Positions 7,165 through 14,606 of a DNA stretch of 14,755 bases are shown piece after piece. The notes under the pieces were generated by a model, which did no database searches, was not told where the DNA came from, and saw nothing but the letters and a program-made list of their open reading frames with translations. The DNA comes from Nitrososphaeraceae archaeon (GTDB lineage: Archaea; Thermoproteota; Nitrososphaeria; Nitrososphaerales; Nitrososphaeraceae). The stretch is taken from positions 1 through 14,755 of the forward strand of contig JAICHI010000010.1 of the NCBI GenBank assembly GCA_025922735.1, given 5' to 3'. Made by a program: the position numbers and the translations under genes. Position 1 is the stretch's first letter; each line of letters starts with the position of its first letter.

Positions 7165-7740
7165 TCCAATACAAAGATCGGCAGGAACAATTTCTCATCA
7201 AACAGCGCATATAGCCAACCTTCCATTTTGAGGCAGCAGTACTGGAATATTCCTTGCCCCCATCAAATCTTTGAGAGCCACTCTCAGCTCTTCTATATCT
7301 TTATAGTAATGCATATGACACTAGCATATTATAGCCTAGCCACAGGCATAGGTTTGTATTTTATTAGATGTCCAAAACGTCGTAAAGCACCGGTTCATGC
7401 AGACGAAGCAGGCTAATATCATAATATCATATATATCTTCTATTATTGTGTGGAAATAATAAAAGTTGTTGCAGTCCATCACCTCTGCTACCTCCTTTTC
7501 TTCGTTTTAGGTTTCTGTGCCACTAGAGATTAAGGAACCTCTCTCCACTAATCAAATATTCTTTAACATTCCGTCCATACCTCCGGCTTATAGCCGTTTG
7601 ACTCGAACAATTCTTCGCATTTCCTTCTCAGCTAATTTTCTATCCTATTCAACCCTCGTTCATGTCAGCAAAGAATGTCTTTGCCGCATGACGACCATCC
7701 ATGTCAAGTCATTCTCTACAGTAACGCTCTTGTTTTAAAG
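7165..7740. other. Spacer between the helical protein and the lipid operon end
   Basis: No firm gene was seen. A plus-strand frame ending at 7416 would give, from an ATG at 7309, 35 residues with one hydrophobic segment and a basic tail, but its TATA-like sequence (7292-7305) lies too close to be its promoter. A minus-strand 47-codon frame (7336-7479) begins after GGAGGT and GAGGTG but is rich in aromatic and Cys codons and overlaps the former. A possible coding relic lies at 7563-7702 (see findings). No strong T-run marks the end of the FAH gene. Confidence 0.5.
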
Positions 7741-8610
7741 TTAATGATATACTATGCGGTTCCTTATAGTACCCAGTCTTTCTATCGTTATTTCGACCAC
7801 ATCTCCATCCTTTAGATATTTTGGCTCTTTCATTGACATTGCTACTCCAGCCGGTGTTCCTGTAGAAATGATATCCCCCGGCTCAAGCGTCATGGTCATG
7901 CTAAGTGTGGAAATTATCCGCCTAACTGGGATAACCATGTTTGAACTTGATGAGTTTTGCCGTGTTTCGCCATTAACCTTGGTTGTTATATGAAGGTTCT
8001 GAGGATCTGAGATCTCGTCCTTGGTCGTTATCCACGGTCCGCATGGAGCAAAAGTATCGATTCCCTTGCCTCGAGTAAACTGCTTGTCCTTGAACTGAAT
8101 GTCCCTTGCAGAAACGTCATGCAGTATCATGTATCCAAAGACAGAATCAAGTGCTTTATCTTCTGGCACCTTCTTCGTCTCTTTGCCAAGGATAACTGCA
8201 AGCTCGGCTTCATAGTCAAGGCGAGTTACAAATGACGGGCAGATGATATCTTTGAACGGCTCGTTAAGAGCGGTCCTTGGCTTCATGAATATCACGGGCT
8301 CATCTGAAGGGGTGAGCCCTGCGTCACGCGCATGATCGTAATAGTTAAAGGCAAGACAGACTATCTTTGGAGGGTTTGGTATCGGCACCAAGAGCTCGAC
8401 ATCGCTCACTTTCTGATTGAATTTCAGCTTGGCCTTGTGGTGCTTGACCTCGTCAAGCCATCCTCTGAACACAAAGTCCTTGATGTTTAGGGGGACAGGT
8501 ATGCCTGTCTGCTGCTGTATTTCCGACCTTGTGACAATGCTTTTTCCATCATCAGATATGATGCTGTATGTCTCCTTCACCTTGCTATCCCGGATTCTTG
8601 CTACCTTCAT
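7741..8610 (-). CDS. Fumarylacetoacetate hydrolase (FAH) family protein
   Basis: A cytosolic metal-dependent enzyme family that hydrolyses, decarboxylates or isomerises beta-keto acids and related enols (fumarylpyruvate, acylpyruvates, oxaloacetate, ring-cleavage products). The 289 residues fit the usual N-terminal small domain plus catalytic domain. Metal ligands are Glu134 and Glu136 in LDYEAELAVILG and Asp165 in HDVSARD; other family marks are RGKGIDTFAPCGPW (180-193) and GDIISTGTPAGVAMS (245-259). The exact substrate cannot be read from sequence; acylpyruvase or oxaloacetate decarboxylase activity is the commonest housekeeping function. The ATG start lies 7 bases after the GluRS stop, so it is the last gene of the lipid-GluRS operon, an association with no obvious metabolic reason. 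Confidence 0.9.
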   Translation of the reverse strand: MKVARIRDSKVKETYSIISDDGKSIVTRSEIQQQTGIPVPLNIKDFVFRGWLDEVKHHKAKLKFNQKVSDVELLVPIPNPPKIVCLAFNYYDHARDAGLTPSDEPVIFMKPRTALNEPFKDIICPSFVTRLDYEAELAVILGKETKKVPEDKALDSVFGYMILHDVSARDIQFKDKQFTRGKGIDTFAPCGPWITTKDEISDPQNLHITTKVNGETRQNSSSSNMVIPVRRIISTLSMTMTLEPGDIISTGTPAGVAMSMKEPKYLKDGDVVEITIERLGTIRNRIVYH

Positions 8611-8617
8611 TGTCCAT

Positions 8618-10360
8618 TTACCTGTGCGTCATTATTGCGACTTGATTACCGTCGATTCTGCAAAACCCGAATCTTACGAATTGAACCAGTGCGCCAGGAT
8701 CAAGGTGGGACACAAAAGATTCTGCAAAACCTTGCGAAATTTCAAGGCTGTGGGTGTTGTACTCCTCCTCGCTCATGTAGAGTTCCTTGGGAATCATGAC
8801 CTTGTAGTCAATTATATCATTCTTTGCAATCCACTGTATTTTCGGCGTGGATTGCCGGATCTCGTTACCACTAGTCTCAGCTGTTATTGTCAAGCGGGCA
8901 TCATTCTTCCAATCTATGCTCGTTACCTTGACGTTATACAATTCAATGAGCCGAATTTCGTTCCCTACCTTTAGCCCTGCTGCGTCATCTTCAGAGATAT
9001 AGAACCGGTCACCAACCTTCACCGTCCTCATCCCAAGGTTGGCATCAGTAGGATGGTTCTTGAGTACGACTTCCATTTCTGGACCGCCTCTGACATACAT
9101 TTCGACAGGGTTTTTCACAAAGAACAGCCGCAGCGATATTGGATCTATTATCTTCCTGTTTAAAGCTTCTAGGCTTTCAAAAGGAGGCTTGGTTTCTGCA
9201 AGCGTAAGGCCAAGTGATAGCACAAATTTGCGTATCGCCTCGGGCACAAAGCCCCTCCTTTTAAGCGCAGTAAGAGTTGGAAGCCGCGGGTCATCCCAGC
9301 GTCTGATTGTGCCATTTTCTATAAGTGGCTTTATCTTTCGCTTTGAAACTGGAATTCCTTCAAACTCTAGTCTTGAAAATTCAATAAGGTATGGCTTTCT
9401 TAAACTGAGCCTATCAAGAATTGCAAAATAAAGCGCGTTGCGAAGCTCATATTCTTTTGTCCTCAAAGCATGCGTTACGCCATCGATGCTGTCTTCAATT
9501 GGCGCTGCAAAGTCATAGGTCGGCCAAACCCGTACTCTGTTAGCCAGCTTAGGGTGATCAGATTCTATTATCCTGAAAAGGGCTGGATCACGCATAGCAG
9601 TATTCTGGTCGGCCATGTCGCCCTTGAACCGCACGATGGCTTCATTCTGCTTGTATGAGCCACCGAATAATTTTCCAACCCTATCAAGCGCGGTTGCAGG
9701 ATCGCGCCTGCACTCGCAGGCGATACCCCTTGCGCGGAGGTCGTGTATTATATCTTGGCTACAGGTGCATACGTATGCGCCACCCAACTCGATCAGCTTT
9801 CTTCCATAATTATGCAAAAGCTCGATATCGTCTGAAGTATTCTTAATAATATCAGGCTTGACTCCAAGCCATTTCAACCCCTCAGCTATGGCGTCGTAAT
9901 ATTCCAACTTTTCGTTGAGCGGGTTTGTATCATCAAAGCGGAGAATCAGCTTGCCACCGTACATTCGGGCATACTCTTCGTCAATTATAGCTGCCTTTGC
10001 ATGTCCAATATGTGGGTAGCCGTTTGGCTCCGGCGGAAATCGAGTAACCACCTTGCTCTGTACGGCTCCTTCAAGCGGAGGCAGTTGCTGTTGATGTTCT
10101 GCTATCTGCTTTTTTGCAGCCACCTTTCCCGGTGCAAGCTCTTCAAGAAGCGATTTTTGATCTGCAAGCGAAAGTGTGTTTATTTGCTGCACAATTGTCT
10201 TGATTTCAGAGATAAGCGACTTTATTTGGCTACGCAGTTCTGGCTTCAAGCCGACAAACTTGGCGATCACTACGTCAGATTGTGCCTTGCCGCCATGCTC
10301 AACTGAATTTTTCAGTGCAATGATTTTGATGAATTTTTCAGTATCCGGATCGATTGGCAC
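8618..10360 (-). CDS. gltX: Glutamyl-tRNA synthetase, archaeal type
   Basis: Charges tRNA-Glu with glutamate, and in archaea without GlnRS also tRNA-Gln, which GatDE or GatCAB then amidates. The 580 residues show an archaeal N-terminal helical extension (1-100), the class I signature PPEPNGYPHIGH with HIGH at 117-120, FDDTNP (142-147), a zinc-binding Cys-x-Cys pair set (Cys198, Cys200, Cys215, Cys217), the KMSKS-equivalent VSKRK (338-342), and a C-terminal beta-barrel anticodon domain (about 400-575) of the GlnRS-like type found in archaea. The start is GTG, 6 bases after the GGPP synthase stop, so the two are co-transcribed. From memory the gltX and GGPP synthase genes are also neighbours in Sulfolobales. 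Whether it is discriminating is not visible. Confidence 0.95.
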   Translation of the reverse strand: MPIDPDTEKFIKIIALKNSVEHGGKAQSDVVIAKFVGLKPELRSQIKSLISEIKTIVQQINTLSLADQKSLLEELAPGKVAAKKQIAEHQQQLPPLEGAVQSKVVTRFPPEPNGYPHIGHAKAAIIDEEYARMYGGKLILRFDDTNPLNEKLEYYDAIAEGLKWLGVKPDIIKNTSDDIELLHNYGRKLIELGGAYVCTCSQDIIHDLRARGIACECRRDPATALDRVGKLFGGSYKQNEAIVRFKGDMADQNTAMRDPALFRIIESDHPKLANRVRVWPTYDFAAPIEDSIDGVTHALRTKEYELRNALYFAILDRLSLRKPYLIEFSRLEFEGIPVSKRKIKPLIENGTIRRWDDPRLPTLTALKRRGFVPEAIRKFVLSLGLTLAETKPPFESLEALNRKIIDPISLRLFFVKNPVEMYVRGGPEMEVVLKNHPTDANLGMRTVKVGDRFYISEDDAAGLKVGNEIRLIELYNVKVTSIDWKNDARLTITAETSGNEIRQSTPKIQWIAKNDIIDYKVMIPKELYMSEEEYNTHSLEISQGFAESFVSHLDPGALVQFVRFGFCRIDGNQVAIMTHR

Positions 10361-10366
10361 GTATTA

Positions 10367-11377
10367 CTACAAACTCCTGCCTACTACAAAATCTGCCGAG
10401 AACTGAAGAGCTCTTCTGGCATCAGAGTTACTGTAACCTTCAATTGACTTGACTGCTTCATGCAAGTACCTTCTTGCCTCATTCCTTACATCCTGTTCTA
10501 TGCCAATATGAGAGATGATCCTGACAGCCTCCTTGATATCTTGGCTCAAGGCCTTCCCTCTTGTACCAAATACCCTCTTGATCTTTTCTGCGTCTTCTTT
10601 GTTGGCGTTTTTCAGAGCAAGTAGTATTGGATATGTCTTCTTGCCTTCTCGAATGTCATTGCCAGCGGTCTTGCCTGTCAGCTTAGGGTCGCCTATTACA
10701 CCTATCAGATCATCTATCAACTGGAAAGCAATACCAATATTGCGGCCAAATGAAGAGAGGTTCCGGATATCGCTAGCAGTGTGATTCGGAGATGACAGCG
10801 CACCAAGTGCGCACGATACTTCAAAGAGCGTAGCAGTCTTTTTGCCAATCATGTCAATGTAATGCTGCACACTTGGAAACTTGGCGCTTGATGCCACTTC
10901 TACATCTATTGCCTGTCCCTCGCATATTTCCGTGCATGCAAATGAAAGATGTTCTACCATGTCAATTATCGACTTGTCTGAAATCCCGGCCTTTCTGCAG
11001 TTAAACGTCAACAGTTCAAACGCTTTTGAGAATAGAATGTCGCCGGCAAGAATTGCAAGGGGCATGCCATAGTATCTGTGCACAGTTGCAGTGCCGTGCC
11101 GTATTTCATCATTATCCATGATATCATCATGTACAAGCGTAAAGTTGTGAACAAGCTCAACTGCAGCGGCTGCAGGGAGAGCCCTCTCGGCGCTTCCCCC
11201 TAGCATTTCGCAGCCCTTGAGAACCATGAATGGCCGCAAGCGCTTGCCTCCTGTGCGAATATAATGTGACGAAGCCTGGTAAAGCTCTTTTGGCTTGCCC
11301 TCAACGAATGCAAGTATAAAGTTGTTCACGGTAGAAGCATAAGATTCCAGCTCGCTTTTGATGCTGTCTGCCTTCAT
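10367..11377 (-). CDS. Geranylgeranyl diphosphate synthase (short-chain trans-prenyltransferase)
   Basis: Condenses DMAPP or shorter allylic diphosphates with IPP to GGPP, the C20 chain of archaeal ether lipids. The 336 residues contain GGKRLRP (43-49), the first Asp-rich motif DDIMD (84-88), Lys180 and Thr181 in GKKTATLFE, and the second Asp-rich motif DDLIGVIGD (222-230), followed by GKTAGNDIREGKKTYP. The fifth residue before the first Asp motif is Phe79, the bulky chain-length stop of archaeal type GGPP synthases, which argues for C20 over longer products; farnesyl product cannot be excluded. The ATG overlaps the isomerase stop as ATGA, so translation is probably coupled. A TAA sits in another frame just past its TAG stop. 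Confidence 0.93.
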   Translation of the reverse strand: MKADSIKSELESYASTVNNFILAFVEGKPKELYQASSHYIRTGGKRLRPFMVLKGCEMLGGSAERALPAAAAVELVHNFTLVHDDIMDNDEIRHGTATVHRYYGMPLAILAGDILFSKAFELLTFNCRKAGISDKSIIDMVEHLSFACTEICEGQAIDVEVASSAKFPSVQHYIDMIGKKTATLFEVSCALGALSSPNHTASDIRNLSSFGRNIGIAFQLIDDLIGVIGDPKLTGKTAGNDIREGKKTYPILLALKNANKEDAEKIKRVFGTRGKALSQDIKEAVRIISHIGIEQDVRNEARRYLHEAVKSIEGYSNSDARRALQFSADFVVGRSL

Positions 11378-12468
11378 GTACGGCTACTAACCTCATGTGC
11401 TAGCAGTCCTGTCAATATATATCTTGAGCTAGCAAGCGCAGTAATGTTTTTCGCTCCAACAAGGAACATGGTGCTCTTAAGCTCTGTAAGAATTGTATCG
11501 GCAAATGCAAACAGGCTTTCGCGTGACCGCGCAGCTGTTTGAAGAAATGGATATGCCATTGCGGCCATGCTGGCACCAAGCGCTACGCACTTTGCAACTT
11601 CGAGTCCATTGCGCAGACCGCCTGATGCAATCAGTGGCAATTTCACTGCTCGCCTGACCTCTATGAGGCTGGCAGCCGTCGGAATGCCCCAGTCCCAGAA
11701 CATCTCACCAAGGTGCTTCTTCAGGTCATCTTTGAGAGACTCTGCCCGTAACTTTTCAACACCAGCCCAACTAGTGCCGCCAGCCCCAGCGATATTGATC
11801 GCGGAAACGTTGGCCATCTCCAGCTTTATGGCAACCTCCTTTGAAATCCCGGCGCCCACCTCCTTGACTATCAGAGGTATATCTATGGTCTTGGCAAGCT
11901 CTGAAATCTGTCCAAGAACTCCCTTATAGCGCGGCTCGCCCTCTGGCTGTATAAGCTCCTGCAGCGGGTTCAGGTGCACCACCAGCGCATTTGCCCCAAT
12001 CATTTTTACGATTCTTTTAGCTTCATCTACCGTTAACCCCTTGGAAAGTTGCGCCCCACCTATGTTTGCAATTAAGAACGCATTTGGTGCATTCTTTCTT
12101 GCTATCGAATAGGTGGCAGCAAGCTCTTCACTTTTGAGTCCCGCCCTCTGACTCCCAAGCCCCATGCCAAAGCCATACTTTTCTGCGAGCTCACCCAGCC
12201 TGCCATTGATGACAGTTGCCTCGTCAGTGCCGCCAGTCATAGAATCGATTATAATCGGTGCCGAAAACCTTTTCCCAAGAAAAGTCATCGAAGTGTCAAT
12301 ATCATCATAGTCCACCTCAGGCAGCGCGTTATGCACTAGCCTGACGTATTCCAAGTATGTCGAAGTAGTTTTCGCCTGTACGTTCTTCTGAAGTGGGATG
12401 TCTATCCCTTCCTTTTTGCGCTGCTTGATTACTTCGATATCAGAGGAGTTGTCAAAAGTGTCTGGCAA
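11374..12468 (-). CDS. fni: Isopentenyl-diphosphate delta-isomerase, type 2 (FMN/NADPH-dependent)
   Basis: Interconverts IPP and DMAPP using reduced FMN and Mg2+, a TIM-barrel enzyme unrelated to the type 1 isomerase. Across 364 residues the family marks are the N-terminal IEVIKQRKKEGIDI, IIIDSMTGGT (72-81), GLGSQRAGL (103-111), VHLNPLQELIQPEG (164-177) with catalytic Gln170 and Mg-binding Glu171, KEVGAGIS (202-209), AGAGGTSWAGVE and the FMN-phosphate loop SGGLRNG near 280. The start is TTG, directly after the TAG of the kinase gene; a GGAGG lies about 8 bases upstream inside the end of that gene, which supports this start, and no ATG occurs until residue 61. It ends with a 4-base overlap with the GGPP synthase. 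Confidence 0.94.
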   Translation of the reverse strand: MPDTFDNSSDIEVIKQRKKEGIDIPLQKNVQAKTTSTYLEYVRLVHNALPEVDYDDIDTSMTFLGKRFSAPIIIDSMTGGTDEATVINGRLGELAEKYGFGMGLGSQRAGLKSEELAATYSIARKNAPNAFLIANIGGAQLSKGLTVDEAKRIVKMIGANALVVHLNPLQELIQPEGEPRYKGVLGQISELAKTIDIPLIVKEVGAGISKEVAIKLEMANVSAINIAGAGGTSWAGVEKLRAESLKDDLKKHLGEMFWDWGIPTAASLIEVRRAVKLPLIASGGLRNGLEVAKCVALGASMAAMAYPFLQTAARSRESLFAFADTILTELKSTMFLVGAKNITALASSRYILTGLLAHEVSSRT

Positions 12469-13248
12469 CTAGCTCTTCCTCCCCTTTACCACTGTGCCAA
12501 CCTTTAGCGTACCTTCTGCTGCCTCAATAATGCGTTCGGGCACAAGTCCGTTTATCAACATTACATCCATTCCGTGTGATGCAATCTTAAATGCTTCTGT
12601 AACCTTTCTTTGCATTCCACCTGTTGCGTCGGTGCCTGATGCCTTGAAGAACTCAATCGATTTTCTCTTGTCTGCGACCTGCATCTTGTTTATAAGTTCC
12701 CTGCTTACGCTGTCTTTATATATGCCGTCGACATTGGTCGCAAAAATGATCCTTAACGGTCGCAGAACTCTTGCCAGAATCGTCATGAGTGCGTCGCCGG
12801 ATAGGATTGAATATTTCGTACCTCCAACATGGACTATGTCGCCAAATGTTACTGGTATTACCTTTGACTGGGCCATAGCATAGATACGCTTTATCTTTGC
12901 TACAATTGGCTTAGGGCCTGTTGTAAGAGCCGATGGTGTCATGCCATATGGGTTAAGCCCTACCCTTATCAGGGAATTGACGATTATCTGATTTAGTGCG
13001 ATCATTGACTCATGTACTACGGAGACTCCATGGACGTCGTAGTTGGCCGACTTGGTATGCATGTCATATTTTACCGACCAGTAGTGGCCAAAGGAACCAC
13101 CGCCGTGTACAATGATGACAGGAACACCTAATTGTGTCAGAGCGCGCGAAATGCCATCTATCGCATCGATATTAGCTGTAAGCGGCTTTTCCTTAAAGGT
13201 AACAACAGAGCCGCCCAGTTTGATAAGAGTAAGTTTGTGCAACAACAA
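12469..13248 (-). CDS. Isopentenyl phosphate kinase
   Basis: Phosphorylates isopentenyl phosphate to IPP with ATP, the last step of the archaeal mevalonate route. It belongs to the amino acid kinase superfamily. The 259 residues show LIKLGGSVVTFK (8-19), the loop GGGSFGH (49-55) whose His55 is the diagnostic catalytic histidine separating this enzyme from fosfomycin and glutamate kinases, GDIVHVGG, SGDALM, ATNVDGIY and GTDATGGMQRK. It is the first gene of the five-gene operon. Three consecutive TTG codons (13248, 13245, 13242) open the frame and no ATG is near; a TATA box predicts transcription starting at 13248, so the message would be leaderless on a TTG. The exact start among the three is unsure. 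Confidence 0.94.
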   Translation of the reverse strand: MLLHKLTLIKLGGSVVTFKEKPLTANIDAIDGISRALTQLGVPVIIVHGGGSFGHYWSVKYDMHTKSANYDVHGVSVVHESMIALNQIIVNSLIRVGLNPYGMTPSALTTGPKPIVAKIKRIYAMAQSKVIPVTFGDIVHVGGTKYSILSGDALMTILARVLRPLRIIFATNVDGIYKDSVSRELINKMQVADKRKSIEFFKASGTDATGGMQRKVTEAFKIASHGMDVMLINGLVPERIIEAAEGTLKVGTVVKGRKS

Positions 13249-13267
13249 AAGGCATACTTTTTGAAGT

Positions 13268-13280
13268 GAATTTAAGTTTT
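13268..13280 (-). promoter_or_regulatory. TATA box of the isoprenoid-GluRS operon
   Basis: On the minus strand AAAACTTAAATTC is centred near 13274, 26 bp from the first TTG of the kinase gene. No other promoter-like gap exists within the operon, so it probably drives all five genes. Confidence 0.55.
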
Positions 13281-13350
13281 AACATGCTTTTTCACTTCTT
13301 CATCCTACTACATAATAATAATAGTACTACTACCATTACTGAAATCAGAT

Positions 13351-13460
13351 ACATGGGAAAACCAGTTGCACTACTTTGGGCTACTCAAGCTCAGATAATT
13401 GACTCATTCCACAATTATGAGCATAGCCTATTGCAGAACTCTTTTCTTCAATCTTTATAG
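13351..13460 (+). CDS. Possible short ORF ahead of the PRC-barrel gene, doubtful
   Basis: A 35-codon frame with ATG, encoding MGKPVALLWATQAQIIDSFH followed by a Gln/Leu/Ser-rich amphipathic end. A weak AT-rich element at 13309-13320 would place a transcript start near 13340. It stops 5 bases before the ATG of the next gene. I do not recognise it; it may be a short peptide, a truncated remnant or part of an untranslated leader. The frame extends upstream to 13266, but that part is low-complexity and AT-rich. Confidence 0.25.
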
Positions 13461-13465
13461 CAAGT

Positions 13466-13834
13466 ATGTTGCATCGTTTTACAATAGCAAGCAACGAAGG
13501 ATCAAGGATATTGTGGGAACAGCTGAAGGGCAAGAAGGTAAAGACAAACGATGGTCAGGGTGTTGGGGAGATTAAAGAGATAGTACAAAACTATATACGC
13601 CTAGAAAAGGGAATAGTAAACAAAGACAAGTCATGGGTCCCAAAGTATCTAGTCGATGCCTATGACGGCAAAGTTCTCTGGCTCGTGATCAGTAACGACG
13701 ATCTCGGAAGAGGGTATTCATACACAACTGAGCCAAATGCTGAGCAGCATACACACGACTTTAAAGCTTTCAAAGCAACACCTTATGGACAGAAGCAATC
13801 CAGCTTCCGGATTTCGAGCAGAACATACGCATGA
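13466..13834 (+). CDS. PRC-barrel-like domain protein
   Basis: A 122-residue soluble protein. Residues about 15-75 fit the PRC-barrel pattern: LWEQLKGKKVKTNDGQGVGE opens with the G-K-K-V strand and the D-G-x-x-x-G-E-I turn, followed by strands (NYIRLEKG, KSWVPKYLVDAYDGKVLWLV) and an acidic end. PRC-barrels occur in photosynthetic reaction centre H subunits, RimM and many small archaeal proteins of unknown role, usually as docking modules. The C-terminal 45 residues are polar and probably disordered. The ATG is used, but the nearest TATA-like sequence (13453-13460) is too close, so it is either co-transcribed with the short upstream frame or starts lower, for example at the TTG at 13511 just before WEQLKGKKV. 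Its stop overlaps an ATG (ATGA at 13831) of a 24-codon frame. Confidence 0.7.
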   Translation: MLHRFTIASNEGSRILWEQLKGKKVKTNDGQGVGEIKEIVQNYIRLEKGIVNKDKSWVPKYLVDAYDGKVLWLVISNDDLGRGYSYTTEPNAEQHTHDFKAFKATPYGQKQSSFRISSRTYA

Positions 13835-14121
13835 CAGATGAAAGAAAGTTCAATACAAGCATAGGCTCCGGCGATGAATACAAGAATATCCGACACCTAG
13901 AATAGTGATTCAAGTAGAATTAGAAATAGTAAAAATTAGAGCAAGGGGTTCAAACCGTTTTACTGGCTAGCACTTCGTCATATGGCGCCTAGCTAGTCCG
14001 GACACCATCAGAGATATCATCGAATTAGCAAGAATAAAAAGTCAATTATTTCAGCAAATTAGAGATTAGAATGCATCTTAGAGGAATGCAATATCTAGCT
14101 TCTCAGCGTAATGGCAATTCG

Positions 14122-14145
14122 ACTGTTTTAATATAAGCAAACAGT
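14122..14145. repeat. Inverted repeat flanking a TATA-like sequence
   Basis: Perfect 7-bp arms ACTGTTT (14122-14128) and AAACAGT (14139-14145) enclose TAATATAAGC. The enclosed bases look like an archaeal TATA box, so the arms could be an operator. No gene of normal length begins at the expected distance to the right. Confidence 0.5.
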
Positions 14146-14250
14146 TCGCTCTATCTCTGAAGGCATTGTGATATCTTTACAAATAGAATGAAATCGATCC
14201 ATCACTGTCAGCAAAAAATAGATAGATGGGTTTCAATCTGATGCTTTAAC

Positions 14251-14300
14251 ATAATCATAATCATATAGATAGCAAATCACAGTTATATGATATTATGATT
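14251..14300. repeat. AT-rich imperfect inverted repeat
   Basis: Arms ATAATCATAATCATAT (14251-14266) and ATATGATATTATGATT (14285-14300) are complementary apart from a two-base insertion, with an 18-base spacer. It may be a hairpin or a regulator site; chance is possible in such AT-rich DNA. Confidence 0.45.
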
Positions 14301-14566
14301 TCAGTAGTTATTGTAGCGTAAAGTGTATATTATCGCCGCATGTCTAGACCCTGTTTGTTTCTGAAGAAGAATAAGGAGAAGACTAAGAGAGGCCTAGAGA
14401 TGTTTTGATGACTGCACCGCAGCCGCCGTCTCTCTCCACCACGAACTTGAGCAGCAGCCCCCGTCATCATGCTGTGCCAATTGCACCTCATGTATTAAGA
14501 TTAGTTATGGGATACTTTGTCACCAATTGCCTCCATCTGAATGCAATGCCGCCATTTGAAACCAAA

Positions 14567-14578
14567 ATTCTATTTAAC
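14567..14578 (+). promoter_or_regulatory. TATA-like box for the winged-helix gene
   Basis: ATTCTATTTAAC is centred near 14573; transcription would begin near 14600, about 7 bases before the ATG. Confidence 0.4.
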
Positions 14579-14606
14579 ATCACCCTAATCTATCGAGATA
14601 AAAGGC

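Larger units (their letters stand above)
13835..14606. other. AT-rich spacer with inverted repeats and a GC-rich island
   Basis: No convincing gene was seen. It holds a 24-codon frame at 13831-13905, an open stretch without a start codon around 13966-14070, two inverted repeats (14122-14145 and 14251-14300) and a sharply GC-richer patch at about 14410-14470. A 70-codon plus-strand frame (14405-14617) covers that patch but also contains the TATA box of the next gene and overlaps its start. Confidence 0.5.

Noticed and set aside
7228..7416. Plus-strand 62-codon frame with one hydrophobic segment
   Set aside because: TTG start without SD; the TATA-like sequence lies inside the frame. The 35-residue version from the ATG at 7309 remains possible but unsupported.
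7336..7479. Minus-strand 47-codon frame after GGAGGT and GAGGTG
   Set aside because: The SD-like bases are attractive, but the peptide is rich in Cys and aromatic residues, has no TATA box at a fitting distance, and overlaps another doubtful frame.
8417..8974. 185-codon plus-strand frame across the FAH/GluRS junction
   Set aside because: Antisense to two well-identified genes, a shadow of their codon pattern.
13945..13962. GGGGTTCAAACCG resembling a tRNA T-loop, possible att remnant
   Set aside because: The flanking bases do not pair as a T stem and no acceptor or D-arm sequence is present.
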